Assembly: GCA_965371805.1 (NCBI GenBank)
Contig: CBDUZW010000026.1
Coordinates: forward strand, 1 to 56,877
Length of the DNA: 56,877 nucleotides
From: JAOZTV01 sp965371805
Lineage (GTDB): Bacteria; Acidobacteriota; Aminicenantia; UBA2199
Direction of reading: 5' to 3'
How positions within the stretch are numbered: position 1 is the stretch's first letter; each line of letters opens with the position of its first letter. The position numbers and the translations under genes were made by a program. Below the pieces are notes generated by a model. That model saw only the letters and a program-made list of their open reading frames with translations. It made no database searches and was not told the origin of the DNA. Positions 33,042 to 43,414 of this stretch are shown in pieces.

Positions 33042-35497
33042 CTGCTTATTTCATTAGCAATTTTTTTATAAACTGTATCAGTTAAAGAGGTATAATTGTG
33101 ATTTTCGGGGTATACTGGTTCTAAAAAATTCACATTAATTCTTTTAAAAGGTTTTGGAAAAACTTTACCTCTTGGGAGTGCCTTATATGCTCCATTTATT
33201 GCTATAGGAATTATAGGAATATTCAATTCTTTTGCCAGAATTGCAAAAGACTTTTTAAAACTTCCCAGACTTCCATCTTTTGATCTGGTTCCCTCCGGGA
33301 ATATTATAATATTTTTCCCTTTTCTTAATATCTCTGCCATTTTTTTTAATGATAGTTTTAAATCTTTATTGATGTCCATGATAATTATATTATGACGGCC
33401 CGCGATAAATTTAAGCCACTTTTGTTTTACATGTTTCTCTTTTGCATAGAAATAAGTTCTTTTCATAAACTTATTTTTTAGAAATGCCATTACATATAAA
33501 CTGTCAAAAAAACTTTGATGATTAGGAGCCAGGATCACAGGCCCTTCAGGAAGATTGTTCATTCCTTTTCCTTTTAATTTAAAGTATGATTTTAAGAAGA
33601 GTTTTGTTGAATTTTTAAAAATATTTTGTGTTATCCAGCTCTTGGGGACACGAAAATCCATTTTTTCATGAAATATCTCTCCCCACTTAACAGCTTCCAC
33701 CTTGAATTTTTTCTTTTTCTCTCTAATATAATTCGATAGTTTAATAACTGTCGGGTTATTGATCAAAAGGTCATCTTTCATTTCAATTCCAAATGTCGAT
33801 GATATAAAAGCCTGGAAACTAATTTTATCCAATGAATCCAAACCAAGGTCGATCTCAAAATGATCATCTGGAGAAATCTCATTTTTTGTCTGTTCTTCCA
33901 GATAAACTTTAATTGTCTGATATTCAGCAAATTCCGGATGTTTATTGTTTGTTTGTTTTTTACTTTTTTTAAACTCGAACTTATCAAGTTCAAATCTCTT
34001 TAATTTACCAAGTCTGGTCTTTGGTAATTCTTCTTTTGTAATAAAGAAATTTGAAATTCTTTTATAAGGAGATACTTTTTGATTATACATATCAATTACA
34101 TCCCATCTAAGAGATTCTTCTATATTGTTGATCCCAAGTTGTCCAATTTTTTTAAAATCAGGAAAGATAACTGCCTGTAAGCGGTCATTATTAAAGAAGA
34201 CACCAATCTCAGATATCATTTCAGACATTTCTGTAATCTTAGATTCGATCAGTGCTGGATTTATATTTTTTCCATTAGATAGTACTATGATCTCTTTTTT
34301 TCTTCCTGTTATCATCAGAAAACCTTCCTTCGAAAATTTCCCGAGATCACCTGTATGAAGCCATCCATCCTTTATTACTTCAGAGGTTTCCTCCGGCTTA
34401 TTATAATAACCCTGCATTACATTTCTTCCCTTTGCAATAATTTCGCCATCCTTTATCCTGACATCCAGAGTAGGAACGGGTTTTCCTGTGGTTCCGATTT
34501 TTATCTCTCCTATACGGGGAAATGAGATCATGGGTGCGGTTTCAGTCATTCCATAACCCTCTGCAATATTAAAACCAAGGGTTGTAAAATCCTTCCCAAC
34601 CGTTTCATCGAGTTTTGCTCCGCCGACTATGAGATGCTCAACATGACCTCCAAATTTTTCATGCACCTTGCCAAATACTTTTTTTGATATTTTTTGTGTT
34701 CCAATCAATGAAACAATTTTAAATATAAGCTTTGTTATACCTTTACTGTTTATCTTGTCCATAATTCCTTTATGAAGTGAATTATAAAATCTTGGCACCC
34801 CTATAACTAAGGTGATTTTATTATTTTGTAATGTTTCAAGAATATCTTCAGGCTTTAATGATGGTGAGAATATCGCGGTGCCTCCGGCATAAAGGGTTAC
34901 GAGTAATGAACCTAATAGAGGAAGTACATGATGGAGAGGCAAAAGTACAAGAGTCCGGTTTTTTTCTGTATAATATGGTTTTCCAGTTGTCAATAATTCA
35001 ATATTAGCCTTAAGATTATCAAAAGAGAGCATAACTCCTTTTGGATTCCCTGTTGTGCCTGATGTATATATTATAAGCAATGTTTTGTCCGGATCAGGAT
35101 CTTCTATTGGCTTTATAGTTGTATTTTTTGGTTCATCTTTATACTTGTCAATATCTATAAAATAAGGTTCATATTTAAGAATTCTCTTTGCTTCAGTCAA
35201 AACTTTTTCTGTTTCTTTTGAATAAAATACAATCTCCGGTCTACAATCATTTAAAATATATGCGACATCCTCTGGCATTGACATAAAATCTATTGGGACT
35301 GCAATTTTATTATCTAACCATGCTGAGTATAGAGCATAGGCCCATTCAAGTCTGTTTTCAGCAAAAATAGCTATTTTATTTACATTTAAAGTCTCATACT
35401 CAGATGCATAGTTGTTTGCATGATTCAGAAGTTCTTGATATGAGATACTTATTTCCTTTCGTTTCAACGCTGTTTTATCAAAATTATTTAAAAGCAT
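33038..35497 (-). CDS. Acyl-AMP ligase / ACP / acyltransferase fusion
   Basis: An 819-residue three-domain enzyme. Residues 1-500 are an AMP-dependent acyl-activating domain with Y-T-S-G-T-T-G-N-P-K-G at 144-154, G-Y-G-M-T-E-T-A-P and T-G-R-K-K-E-I-I-V. Residues about 520-600 are an acyl carrier domain with the phosphopantetheine Ser555 in L-D-S-L. Residues about 625-819 are a PlsC-type 1-acylglycerol-3-phosphate acyltransferase with N-H-Q-S-F-F-D at 659-665 and F-P-E-G-T-R-S near 733. The order suggests loading of a fatty acid onto the built-in ACP and transfer to a lysophospholipid, as in Aas-type repair (inference). Confidence 0.85.
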   Translation of the reverse strand: MLLNNFDKTALKRKEISISYQELLNHANNYASEYETLNVNKIAIFAENRLEWAYALYSAWLDNKIAVPIDFMSMPEDVAYILNDCRPEIVFYSKETEKVLTEAKRILKYEPYFIDIDKYKDEPKNTTIKPIEDPDPDKTLLIIYTSGTTGNPKGVMLSFDNLKANIELLTTGKPYYTEKNRTLVLLPLHHVLPLLGSLLVTLYAGGTAIFSPSLKPEDILETLQNNKITLVIGVPRFYNSLHKGIMDKINSKGITKLIFKIVSLIGTQKISKKVFGKVHEKFGGHVEHLIVGGAKLDETVGKDFTTLGFNIAEGYGMTETAPMISFPRIGEIKIGTTGKPVPTLDVRIKDGEIIAKGRNVMQGYYNKPEETSEVIKDGWLHTGDLGKFSKEGFLMITGRKKEIIVLSNGKNINPALIESKITEMSEMISEIGVFFNNDRLQAVIFPDFKKIGQLGINNIEESLRWDVIDMYNQKVSPYKRISNFFITKEELPKTRLGKLKRFELDKFEFKKSKKQTNNKHPEFAEYQTIKVYLEEQTKNEISPDDHFEIDLGLDSLDKISFQAFISSTFGIEMKDDLLINNPTVIKLSNYIREKKKKFKVEAVKWGEIFHEKMDFRVPKSWITQNIFKNSTKLFLKSYFKLKGKGMNNLPEGPVILAPNHQSFFDSLYVMAFLKNKFMKRTYFYAKEKHVKQKWLKFIAGRHNIIIMDINKDLKLSLKKMAEILRKGKNIIIFPEGTRSKDGSLGSFKKSFAILAKELNIPIIPIAINGAYKALPRGKVFPKPFKRINVNFLEPVYPENHNYTSLTDTVYKKIANEISS

Positions 35498-35525
35498 ATA
35501 TTTCTCCTACTGTTAATAAATAACT

Positions 35526-35554
35526 ATTGTATAGGAATTTTCAAAATAAATCAA
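35526..35554 (-). promoter_or_regulatory. Sigma-70 promoter of the acyl-ligase fusion gene
   Basis: On the minus strand TTGATT (35554-35549) and TACAAT (35531-35526) are 17 bases apart, about 28 bases before the start at 35497. A TATAAT for the divergent RND operon occurs at 35604-35609, but without a clear -35. Confidence 0.5.
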
Positions 35555-35627
35555 AGTTTTAATAAATTTACAAAAAATTGGAAACAAAAATGGTTTTTAT
35601 TCGTATAATAACCTTTAGGAGAATAAC

Positions 35628-36869
35628 ATGGATAAAGTATTAAAGATTGTTGCAGCTATTATATTGATTGCAGGTGTTGGTTTTGTCGGTTATACACTAT
35701 TTCAGAAAGATGTAAAAAAGGAAGACACTGAGATTATTAAAGAAGAAAAGAAAAAAGGTAAAAAAACAAAAACTTCTTCACTTCCAGTTAAAGTTACACT
35801 GATCAGAAAGGGAAAACTGCCTTTAAGGTTAAGAATATCGGCTATTGCTGATGTTTGGGAAAAAGCGACAATCAAGTCAGAGTCAACAGGAGTTATTGTA
35901 AAGCTTCCTTATAAGATAGGGGATAAAGTATCTAAAGGCCAGTTACTATTGAAAATTGAAGATACAAACAAAAAACTTGATGTTGAAAAAGCAAAAGTTA
36001 ACAAAAGGAAGATGATGGCTCAATATCTAGTAAATGAAGCGTATGCTTATTCGGAAAATGAAATCTCTGATGAAAAGAAGAACGAGATGAAAGCACTTAA
36101 ATCAAAGTATTTAAAAGCAGTTAAAAAATTCGAGATTGGCGCAATCAAAGAGTCGAAGTTTGAGGAGATCAGAGACAAGTATAATGAAGCTATGATCAAT
36201 ACCGGGTCGTTTAGAGAAGAGATAAGAAAAGCTAATGATGGACTTTCAGATGCTGTTTTTCAATTGAAACAAGCTGAAATAGAACTAAAAAAAACGTCTA
36301 CTAAGAGTCCTTTTCCAGGTGTCATTACAGACATCAAGATAAGTAAGGGTGAAAGAGTAAATGCAGGAGTTGAAGCCTTATCTTTAGTAAATCTGGAGTC
36401 TCTTTATTTAAAAGGATTTGCACTTGAATCAGAAGTTAGAAATTTAAAAAAAGGGATTTCTGTAAGGGTAAGATTTGATGCCTTTCCTGATAAAATATTT
36501 TATGGGGAGATTCAAATGATCAGTCCTCAGGTGGATTCTACAAATAAAACTATTGCAGTATTCATTAAAATAGAAAACAAAGACCATTTACTATATCCGG
36601 GAATGAGGGCAGAGCTTGATATAGAATATAAAGTATTTGAAGATGTAATGATCGTTCCAAGAAAAGCTGTTGTTCACAGAGGAGATAGACCGCTTGTCTT
36701 TATTGTGAAAAATAAAATGGCAATCTGGAGTTATATTGAATTAGGTCCTAAAAATGATGAGGAACAGATAGTTAATAAATTTGATGGTGATGTTAAAGTT
36801 GGAGATAAAGTTGTTATCCAGGGGCAGGTTACACTAGCTCATCAGTCAAAGGTTAAAATAGTAAAATGA
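35628..36869 (+). CDS. RND efflux periplasmic adaptor (MFP/HlyD family)
   Basis: A 413-residue adaptor anchored by one N-terminal helix (about 5-25), with a K/E-rich linker to about 50. The lipoyl-like half-motif A-T-I-K-S-E-S-T-G-V-I-V-K-L-P-Y-K-I-G-D-K-V is near 80-100 (split here), followed by a coiled-coil hairpin (about 110-205), the second half-motif S-P-F-P-G-V-I-T-D-I, and a beta-barrel and membrane-proximal domain ending near 413. It bridges the inner-membrane pump and an outer-membrane channel. Overlaps the first RND gene by 4 bases (ATGA), so they are co-translated. A GAGAA ribosome site precedes the ATG. Confidence 0.88.
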   Translation: MDKVLKIVAAIILIAGVGFVGYTLFQKDVKKEDTEIIKEEKKKGKKTKTSSLPVKVTLIRKGKLPLRLRISAIADVWEKATIKSESTGVIVKLPYKIGDKVSKGQLLLKIEDTNKKLDVEKAKVNKRKMMAQYLVNEAYAYSENEISDEKKNEMKALKSKYLKAVKKFEIGAIKESKFEEIRDKYNEAMINTGSFREEIRKANDGLSDAVFQLKQAEIELKKTSTKSPFPGVITDIKISKGERVNAGVEALSLVNLESLYLKGFALESEVRNLKKGISVRVRFDAFPDKIFYGEIQMISPQVDSTNKTIAVFIKIENKDHLLYPGMRAELDIEYKVFEDVMIVPRKAVVHRGDRPLVFIVKNKMAIWSYIELGPKNDEEQIVNKFDGDVKVGDKVVIQGQVTLAHQSKVKIVK

Positions 36870-39800
36870 GTGGAATTGATATAGCAGTAAAAAGACCCAT
36901 TGGTACAATAATGTTCTATATCGGCATTATTGTATTAGGTTTTGTCTCCTTATATAAATTGTCAATAAATCTTTTACCGGACCTTAGTTATCCAAAACTT
37001 ACTGTTTTAACACAGTATGCAGGATCTGGTCCTGAAGAGATAGAGAAATTTATTACAACAAAACTTGAAGGTCCCTTATCTTCAGTACCTGGAGTAAAAC
37101 AAATTAATTCAGTTTCAAAGGAAGGAAACTCAATTATTACAATTGAATTTCATTGGGGGACAGATATGGACTTTGCTCTCCTCCACACTAAGGAAAAGAC
37201 TGAGGAGACAAGGAGTGTCCTTCCAGATGATTGTGATGCCCCTTCTATACTTGAATGGGATCCGGCATCTTCACCAATAATTATTGCAATTATAAAGAGT
37301 GACAAAAGAAACTTAAAAAGTCTTAAAGAGACTGCTGAGTTTATGATCACCCCGAGGTTGGAACAACTTGAAGGAATCTCAAAAGCTGAGATCAGGGGCG
37401 GAGATGAAGAGGAAGTCTCTGTTGAGATAGATCCTGAAAAAGCAAACAATCTTGGGATCTCCCTCACAGAAGTGGCTAATGCAATTAAAGCGAACAATAT
37501 TTTTGAACAGGGTGGAATGGTCCGTAAGGATAAATTAAGATATATTCTTAAAATTGAGGGTGAAATTGATGAACCTGAAGAGATAAATGAGATTGTTGTA
37601 AAGCAAATTGAAGGCAGAAATATCCTGGTTAAAGACCTTGGGACCGCTTTTTATAAAAATAAGGTAAAGCAGGGAGATATACGTTTTGATTCAGATACAG
37701 CTATTGCACTTCTTATCTATAGAGAGTCCGGTGGCAATACTGTAAATGCGACTAATGACGTCGCAAAAGCCTTTGAAAGTATGGAAAAAGAATTTAAAGA
37801 TATTACTTTCTTTTTGATATCCAAAGAAGCAGACTTAATAATATCATCTATAAATTCATTAAAACAGTCATTATTAATTGGTGGATTTCTTTCAATATTT
37901 ATCCTTTTACTTTTTCTTCAGAATTTCAGAGATCCATTGCTCGTTTCAACGGTTATTCCAATATCTATTATTTCAACCTTTGTTTTAATGTTTTTCTTTA
38001 AAGTAAATATAAACATAATGTCTCTGGGTGGACTTGTTCTTGGTGTTGGTATGTTTGTCGATAATTCTATTATTGTTCTCGAATCAATATTCCGGCATCG
38101 GGATAAAAACAACCTTATTCAATCTATCATAAATGGAACCAAAGAAGTTGCCGGTGCAATAACTGCATCAACAATCACGACTATCTCAATATTTCTACCG
38201 GTTATCTATCTTTATGGAATTACAGGTAAACTTTTTAGAGATCAGGCCTTAACTGTTGCCTTCTCTTTGATCTCATCTCTAGTAGTTGCGATTACACTGC
38301 TGCCTGCACTATCCGCTTTTAGAACAGGAATGGAGATAGACTTTAAAGATCTTGCTCTTGGAAAAGATGAAAAAAAATGGTTTCATATGCCTTTAAAGGG
38401 TATTAATGGAATATTACTTGTACCAATACAAATAATTGGATATATTATATATTACATCTTAGGATTGATATACCTTCTTTTTAAGTATATATTCAAGGCT
38501 TTAGGTTATGTGTCGAATTTGATTTTACAGCCAATCTATAAATCATTTAATAGACTTTATAAATCTTTTGATGGATTTTATCATACAGCGCTTGAAAAAC
38601 TTCTGAATAAAAAGATATATGCTCTATTCCTGGCAATAATAGTATTGTCAGGTATTGCAATTAGTTTTCTAACTCTCGATAAGGAACTGCTTCCAGCGCC
38701 TGATAGTAAAAAGTTTGATATTAGTGCAAATACGATCCCCGCTTATGGGTTTGTTGAAACTAATAATATTGCAGCCAGAATTCAGGAAAAAATTAATGCT
38801 TTGAAAAATGTTGAATTTGTGTTTACAGAGGCAGGCGCGGTTTCAAACTTTGCAGGCAGAAGCGAAGATCTTTCAGTTAATAGTATCCATCTCATTGTAA
38901 GCTGCAGCTCACCGGAAGCACGTGCTGAAGTTATGAATGCAACACAAAAAATACTTCAGAATGAAGATCTAGAAAAGTTTACTCTTGCACTTGAGAAAAA
39001 CACTCTTTCTCAGTACTTGTCACAGGAAGGAGATAACTTCAAACTTAAGGTATTTTATGAATTTATAGAAAATGGTAAACTTGCTGTTCAACAGATGACT
39101 GAAGTTATTGAAAAGTATGGACTTGTATCAGAATTAAAATCAACTATTACAGAAGGTAAACCTGTGTTTAAGATAATTTTTAAACAGGACCTTATAGATA
39201 AACTTGGTATTACTAAAGAACAGGTGTCAAACTTCATAAATCAAGCTGTTTCCGGGAAGGATGCTGGAAGTTTAAAGAAAATACAGAAGAGTTTTGATAT
39301 CCTGGTAAGAGTACCTGTTACTGGAATAATGGCAATGAAGAGATTATTGGAACTTCCAATACCTTTAAATAATAATACATACTATCTGAAAGATCTTGTT
39401 ACAGTCGAGGAAGTCCCATCTATAAAGGAACTGACAAGAGAAGCTCAGGAGAGATTCTTCATGATATCCGGTAATATTAAAAATACTGATCTTGGAGAGT
39501 TTATAAAAAAACTTGAACCTGAATTGGAAATGCTTGAATTACCTGCAAACACAAGATTTACTTTTGCAGGAGAAGAGGAAGAGAGAAGAAAGGCATTTGA
39601 TTCATTAACTCAGGCAATATGGCTTGCTATCCTGCTTGTATATATGATAATGGCAGCAAAATTTGAAAACATTATGCAGCCTTTAATTATTATGTTCACT
39701 GTCCCTATGGGCTTGATAGGGGCATTTTTAGCCTTATTGATCTCAGGTAATTCACTGAACATCATATCTGGAATAGGTATCCTGGTTCTGATAGGTATTG

Positions 39801-40105
39801 GTGTTAATGATGCTATTGTAAAGATTGAGTATGCAAATCAGATGAGAAGGGATGGAATGGGAGTTAGAGCAGCAATTATGGAAGCCTCAAGAGTAAGACT
39901 CCGTCCAATTTTGATGACAACCTTTACGACAATTTTCGGCCTTATACCAATGGGCCTGATGAGTCAGACTGGATCTGAGCTTCAAAAACCTCTTGCATTA
40001 GTTGTAATTGGAGGACTTTTATTTACAACTTTTCTTACCTTGATATTTATACCTGTTTCTTTTGAAATTCTTGAGAATTTTAAAGAGAAACGAAAAGTTA
40101 GTTAA
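36866..40105 (+). CDS. RND transporter, inner-membrane pump 1
   Basis: A 1079-residue resistance-nodulation-division pump. It starts I-D-I-A-V-K-R-P-I-G-T-I-M with TM1, has the large periplasmic loops, and shows the TM4 motif G-V-G-M-F-V-D-N-S-I-I-V-L-E that carries the proton-relay Asp. The C-terminal helices contain G-I-G-V-N-D-A-I-V and the R-P-I-L-M-T-T loop. An insertion of hydrophobic helices around residues 500-570 is longer than in AcrB. Substrate not predictable. Translationally coupled to the adaptor. Confidence 0.88.
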   Translation: MSGIDIAVKRPIGTIMFYIGIIVLGFVSLYKLSINLLPDLSYPKLTVLTQYAGSGPEEIEKFITTKLEGPLSSVPGVKQINSVSKEGNSIITIEFHWGTDMDFALLHTKEKTEETRSVLPDDCDAPSILEWDPASSPIIIAIIKSDKRNLKSLKETAEFMITPRLEQLEGISKAEIRGGDEEEVSVEIDPEKANNLGISLTEVANAIKANNIFEQGGMVRKDKLRYILKIEGEIDEPEEINEIVVKQIEGRNILVKDLGTAFYKNKVKQGDIRFDSDTAIALLIYRESGGNTVNATNDVAKAFESMEKEFKDITFFLISKEADLIISSINSLKQSLLIGGFLSIFILLLFLQNFRDPLLVSTVIPISIISTFVLMFFFKVNINIMSLGGLVLGVGMFVDNSIIVLESIFRHRDKNNLIQSIINGTKEVAGAITASTITTISIFLPVIYLYGITGKLFRDQALTVAFSLISSLVVAITLLPALSAFRTGMEIDFKDLALGKDEKKWFHMPLKGINGILLVPIQIIGYIIYYILGLIYLLFKYIFKALGYVSNLILQPIYKSFNRLYKSFDGFYHTALEKLLNKKIYALFLAIIVLSGIAISFLTLDKELLPAPDSKKFDISANTIPAYGFVETNNIAARIQEKINALKNVEFVFTEAGAVSNFAGRSEDLSVNSIHLIVSCSSPEARAEVMNATQKILQNEDLEKFTLALEKNTLSQYLSQEGDNFKLKVFYEFIENGKLAVQQMTEVIEKYGLVSELKSTITEGKPVFKIIFKQDLIDKLGITKEQVSNFINQAVSGKDAGSLKKIQKSFDILVRVPVTGIMAMKRLLELPIPLNNNTYYLKDLVTVEEVPSIKELTREAQERFFMISGNIKNTDLGEFIKKLEPELEMLELPANTRFTFAGEEEERRKAFDSLTQAIWLAILLVYMIMAAKFENIMQPLIIMFTVPMGLIGAFLALLISGNSLNIISGIGILVLIGIGVNDAIVKIEYANQMRRDGMGVRAAIMEASRVRLRPILMTTFTTIFGLIPMGLMSQTGSELQKPLALVVIGGLLFTTFLTLIFIPVSFEILENFKEKRKVS

Positions 40106-40119
40106 TAGGAGATAAGGAG

Positions 40120-43100
40120 ATGAGAAAAATAATAGATAAGCCTGTTCTGGCGTCAATATTTTTCATTATTGTTGTTATAATGGGTGTGTATTCTCTAAAG
40201 AATACCCCCATCGAACTTGTACCTGATGCAGAAGGTGGACTTCCTTCACTAAGTATAACTTATGTTTGGCGTGGAACATCTCCTGATGTTGTACTGCAAA
40301 AGGTTTTGATCCCGGCTGAAAAAGAGATTATGGATCTTAAAGGGATTAAAAAGATCACTTCAAGAGCTCTGCAGAACATGGGAACGATAACAGTCGAGTT
40401 TGAAAGGGATACAAGAATGAACTTTGCGGAAGTGCAATTACGCGAAAAACTAAACCGGCTGCAAAAGGAACTGCCTAAAAACGTAAGTATACCGAATATA
40501 TCTCAACAGATTCCTGATGAGTTTGAACAGAAACCTGCTTTTGAATTTGCTGTTTATGGTGATCTGTCAGTTTTTGAGTTAAAAAAAATTGTTGATAAAG
40601 AGGTTTATCCCTATTTAAAATCTGTTAATGGGATAGATGATATTCAGATTAGAGGGGGGATAGACCCGGAGATCAAGATAAATACAAATATGGAGAAATT
40701 GAATAATTTCAATATTAGTATTGATGACATAAGAAGAAGAATAAATATGTACTTCTTTAATAAAAAATCTATATCCCTTACAAAAGATCATGGAGAAATT
40801 GTCTTATCATTAACAGAATCTCCGGAAGAAATTTTAAGCCTTCAGGAAATAATAATAAAACAATTAGGTGAAAAAAAGATCCGGTTAAAAGAGATTGCTG
40901 ATGTTTATCTGGGAAATCAGGAGATCAGGGAAGAAAACCGTTTTCAGGGTTTCCCTAATATTGGATTCCAGATAATTAAAGAGGCAAATTACAGTTCAAC
41001 GATTCTTTCAGAGAAAATTAGAGAAAAACTCCAATATCTTGCAGATAAGTTAAAAGGGAAGGTTCAGTTTGCCATAACTGCTGATCAAAGTAAGGATCTT
41101 AACCGGAAGATCTTGAAATTGATCAAGATTGCATTTCTTATCCTTGTGATAATATTTGTGATTTTAATTCTGATAGTTAAAGATATTAAGGCAACCATTC
41201 TCATCTTTTCATCAGTCTTCTTTTCTGTTTTTACAACATTCACATTTATTTTTCTTTTTAAAATTCCGCTAAATCTTCTCACTCTGTCAGGATTAGCACT
41301 TGGGTTTGGGCTCTTTGTTGACAATGCAGTTGTTGTTTTTGACAGTATTCTGAGATTTAGAGAACGTGGTTATGATCTTAAGGAGTCTGCTGTCGAGGGA
41401 GCAAGTGCAGTAATACTACCGGTCTTATCTTCAACTTTTACCACAATCATAGTTTTTTTCTCATTTGCACTTGTTTTTCAAGAGAGACTTAGAGTTTTCT
41501 ATCTGCCTTTAGCTTATATAATTGCAATTTCTCTAGCATCATCCATAATTGTCTCTTTTGTACTTATACCTTCGCTCAGTGCCAGAATAAATATAAAAAT
41601 TAAAAAACAGGATAAACTTCATAAAAAGGGAAGGTTTTTCCCATTTATTTTAAAATATCCGCTTATCATAATAATACCTATAGGTATGGCTCTCTTTTTC
41701 TCGTATACAAGTTTCAAAGAGGATGTTACTTTTGGAAGATTTTTTTCCTGGAACTCCAATGAATATTCCATTGTCTGGCTGAGATTTCCATCGGGATCAG
41801 AATTTGAGAATATAAAAGAGAGCATCTTAAAATTTGAAAAGATCGCTTTAGATAAACCATTTAAAAAGGAAGTTGATACATATATATATCCGGGTGGTGC
41901 ATATATGAAGATTGATTATCCTGACGATATAAAAGACTCATCTCTTCCAATACAGCTTGAACAGGATATGATTGGAGTAGCTTCAAATCTTGCTGGAGTT
42001 GGAGTAGGTGTTAGAGGTTTTTCACCTGAACCATATTATTATAACCCGGATACAGGCTCTTCCATGCCTTATCAGATACAGATAAAAGGATATAATTATG
42101 AGAGATTACTTGATTTTTCAGGAGAATTGAAAAAGACTATTCTTAATAAAAAAAGAATTAAAGATGTAGATATTCAGACAGATACTCAAAGTTGGTGGGG
42201 TGGGAAAGAGAAGTACTTTGCTTTTAAATTAAACAGGGAAAAACTTCGAAGATATAAGATGCAGCCTCAGTTTCTTTTTGCAAAATTACGTTCAATGCTT
42301 CAGGAGAGTACAGGTACTCAGAAGATTAAATTTGATGATAAAGAATTATCTATTGAAATAAAAGCTGAGGATGTCAAGTCTATTGAGCTGTTTGATATGC
42401 TGAACCGCCATATAACGACTCCTTCAGGTATCCCCTTCAGGATAAAAGATATTGTTGATATAGAATTTACGACCCAGAAAGGCGGGATAACCAGAGAGAA
42501 TCAGGAATATATCTCTATGGTAATGTGGGATTATTTAGGATCGGCAAAAGCTGCTGACAGGTATCATAAGACCTTATTTGAAAATATAAAAGTTCCTCCG
42601 GGTTTCAGTAAAAGTCTTGAAGAACAGAGATGGAGAATGACTGAAGAAGAAGAATCGCAGATCTGGACATCAATAATTCTGTCTCTATTTCTTATATATA
42701 TAATATTAGGAATGCTTTATGAAAATATCTTTCAGCCCTTCTTGATTATGTTGTCTATTCCTCTGGCACTTATAGGAGTATTCATTGCGTTTAACCTTCT
42801 TGACTATACATGGGATTCTACGGCATATATTGGCGTGATTTTACTGTTTGGTATAGTGGTCAATAATGCTATATTATTAATAGATAATATAAATCAACAT
42901 GTAAAAAGATCAAAAAAAATAATAGAATCCATAATAATCGGAACAAAAGAGAGGATTCGTCCAATATTTATGACTTCGGCTACTACTGTACTTGGGATGC
43001 TGCCATTGATAATATTTAAGGATGATTCAGGAAGTGATATATGGTCGTCTCTGGCACTTTGTACCGTTGGTGGGCTAACAACCTCAGCTGTGCTTATTCT

Positions 43101-43179
43101 TTTTGTTCTGCCGGTTTTTTATTATCTATTCTTTCGCTTGCAGAAATTTCTATTTAAGAAGCCTGTAAAATCTGTATAA
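40120..43179 (+). CDS. RND transporter, inner-membrane pump 2
   Basis: A 1019-residue RND pump starting 14 bp after pump 1. TM1 opens with K-P-V-L-A-S-I-F-F-I-I-V-V-I-M-G, and TM4 contains G-L-F-V-D-N-A-V-V-V-F-D, keeping the proton-relay Asp. It is a close paralogue of pump 3 (same length) but only distantly similar to pump 1. The two may form a heteromeric trimer with each other, or pump 2 may share the single adaptor with pump 1 (inference). Confidence 0.87.
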   Translation: MRKIIDKPVLASIFFIIVVIMGVYSLKNTPIELVPDAEGGLPSLSITYVWRGTSPDVVLQKVLIPAEKEIMDLKGIKKITSRALQNMGTITVEFERDTRMNFAEVQLREKLNRLQKELPKNVSIPNISQQIPDEFEQKPAFEFAVYGDLSVFELKKIVDKEVYPYLKSVNGIDDIQIRGGIDPEIKINTNMEKLNNFNISIDDIRRRINMYFFNKKSISLTKDHGEIVLSLTESPEEILSLQEIIIKQLGEKKIRLKEIADVYLGNQEIREENRFQGFPNIGFQIIKEANYSSTILSEKIREKLQYLADKLKGKVQFAITADQSKDLNRKILKLIKIAFLILVIIFVILILIVKDIKATILIFSSVFFSVFTTFTFIFLFKIPLNLLTLSGLALGFGLFVDNAVVVFDSILRFRERGYDLKESAVEGASAVILPVLSSTFTTIIVFFSFALVFQERLRVFYLPLAYIIAISLASSIIVSFVLIPSLSARINIKIKKQDKLHKKGRFFPFILKYPLIIIIPIGMALFFSYTSFKEDVTFGRFFSWNSNEYSIVWLRFPSGSEFENIKESILKFEKIALDKPFKKEVDTYIYPGGAYMKIDYPDDIKDSSLPIQLEQDMIGVASNLAGVGVGVRGFSPEPYYYNPDTGSSMPYQIQIKGYNYERLLDFSGELKKTILNKKRIKDVDIQTDTQSWWGGKEKYFAFKLNREKLRRYKMQPQFLFAKLRSMLQESTGTQKIKFDDKELSIEIKAEDVKSIELFDMLNRHITTPSGIPFRIKDIVDIEFTTQKGGITRENQEYISMVMWDYLGSAKAADRYHKTLFENIKVPPGFSKSLEEQRWRMTEEEESQIWTSIILSLFLIYIILGMLYENIFQPFLIMLSIPLALIGVFIAFNLLDYTWDSTAYIGVILLFGIVVNNAILLIDNINQHVKRSKKIIESIIIGTKERIRPIFMTSATTVLGMLPLIIFKDDSGSDIWSSLALCTVGGLTTSAVLILFVLPVFYYLFFRLQKFLFKKPVKSV
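42805..42941 (+). repeat. Identical 137-bp segment in pump 2 and pump 3, copy 1
   Basis: This segment of pump 2 is identical, base for base including synonymous sites, to 46100-46236 in pump 3. The surrounding last ~500 bases of the two genes are also nearly identical, while their 5' halves differ at many synonymous positions. Confidence 0.85.
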
Positions 43180-43252
43180 TATTAAAGTATGTTTGTATGG
43201 CTTTTGATGTGATTTCTAAAAAAAAGATTAATAATATAAATAAAGATACGAA

Positions 43253-43282
43253 AAGTGGCAGATTTCAAATAAATTGCCACTT
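43253..43282. other. Hairpin between the two RND paralogues
   Basis: Arms AAGTGGCA (43253-43260) and TGCCACTT (43275-43282) form an 8-bp stem in the 235-bp gap between pump 2 and pump 3. It lacks a following T-run on the plus strand, so it may be a processing or weak pausing site rather than an intrinsic terminator. Confidence 0.4.
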
Positions 43283-43414
43283 AATATAAAAAATTGAAGC
43301 ATATTGAAATGTTATTATTGGAATAAGAATACTATTCATAATTTGATAATGAGTATATGTTCAGACCAGAATTAATAACTCTTTCTGAATTAAGTTGAAG
43401 AGGAGACTTGAAAT

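Noticed and set aside
43253..43282. Intrinsic terminator between pump 2 and pump 3
   Set aside because: The 8-bp stem is not followed by a T-run on the coding strand.
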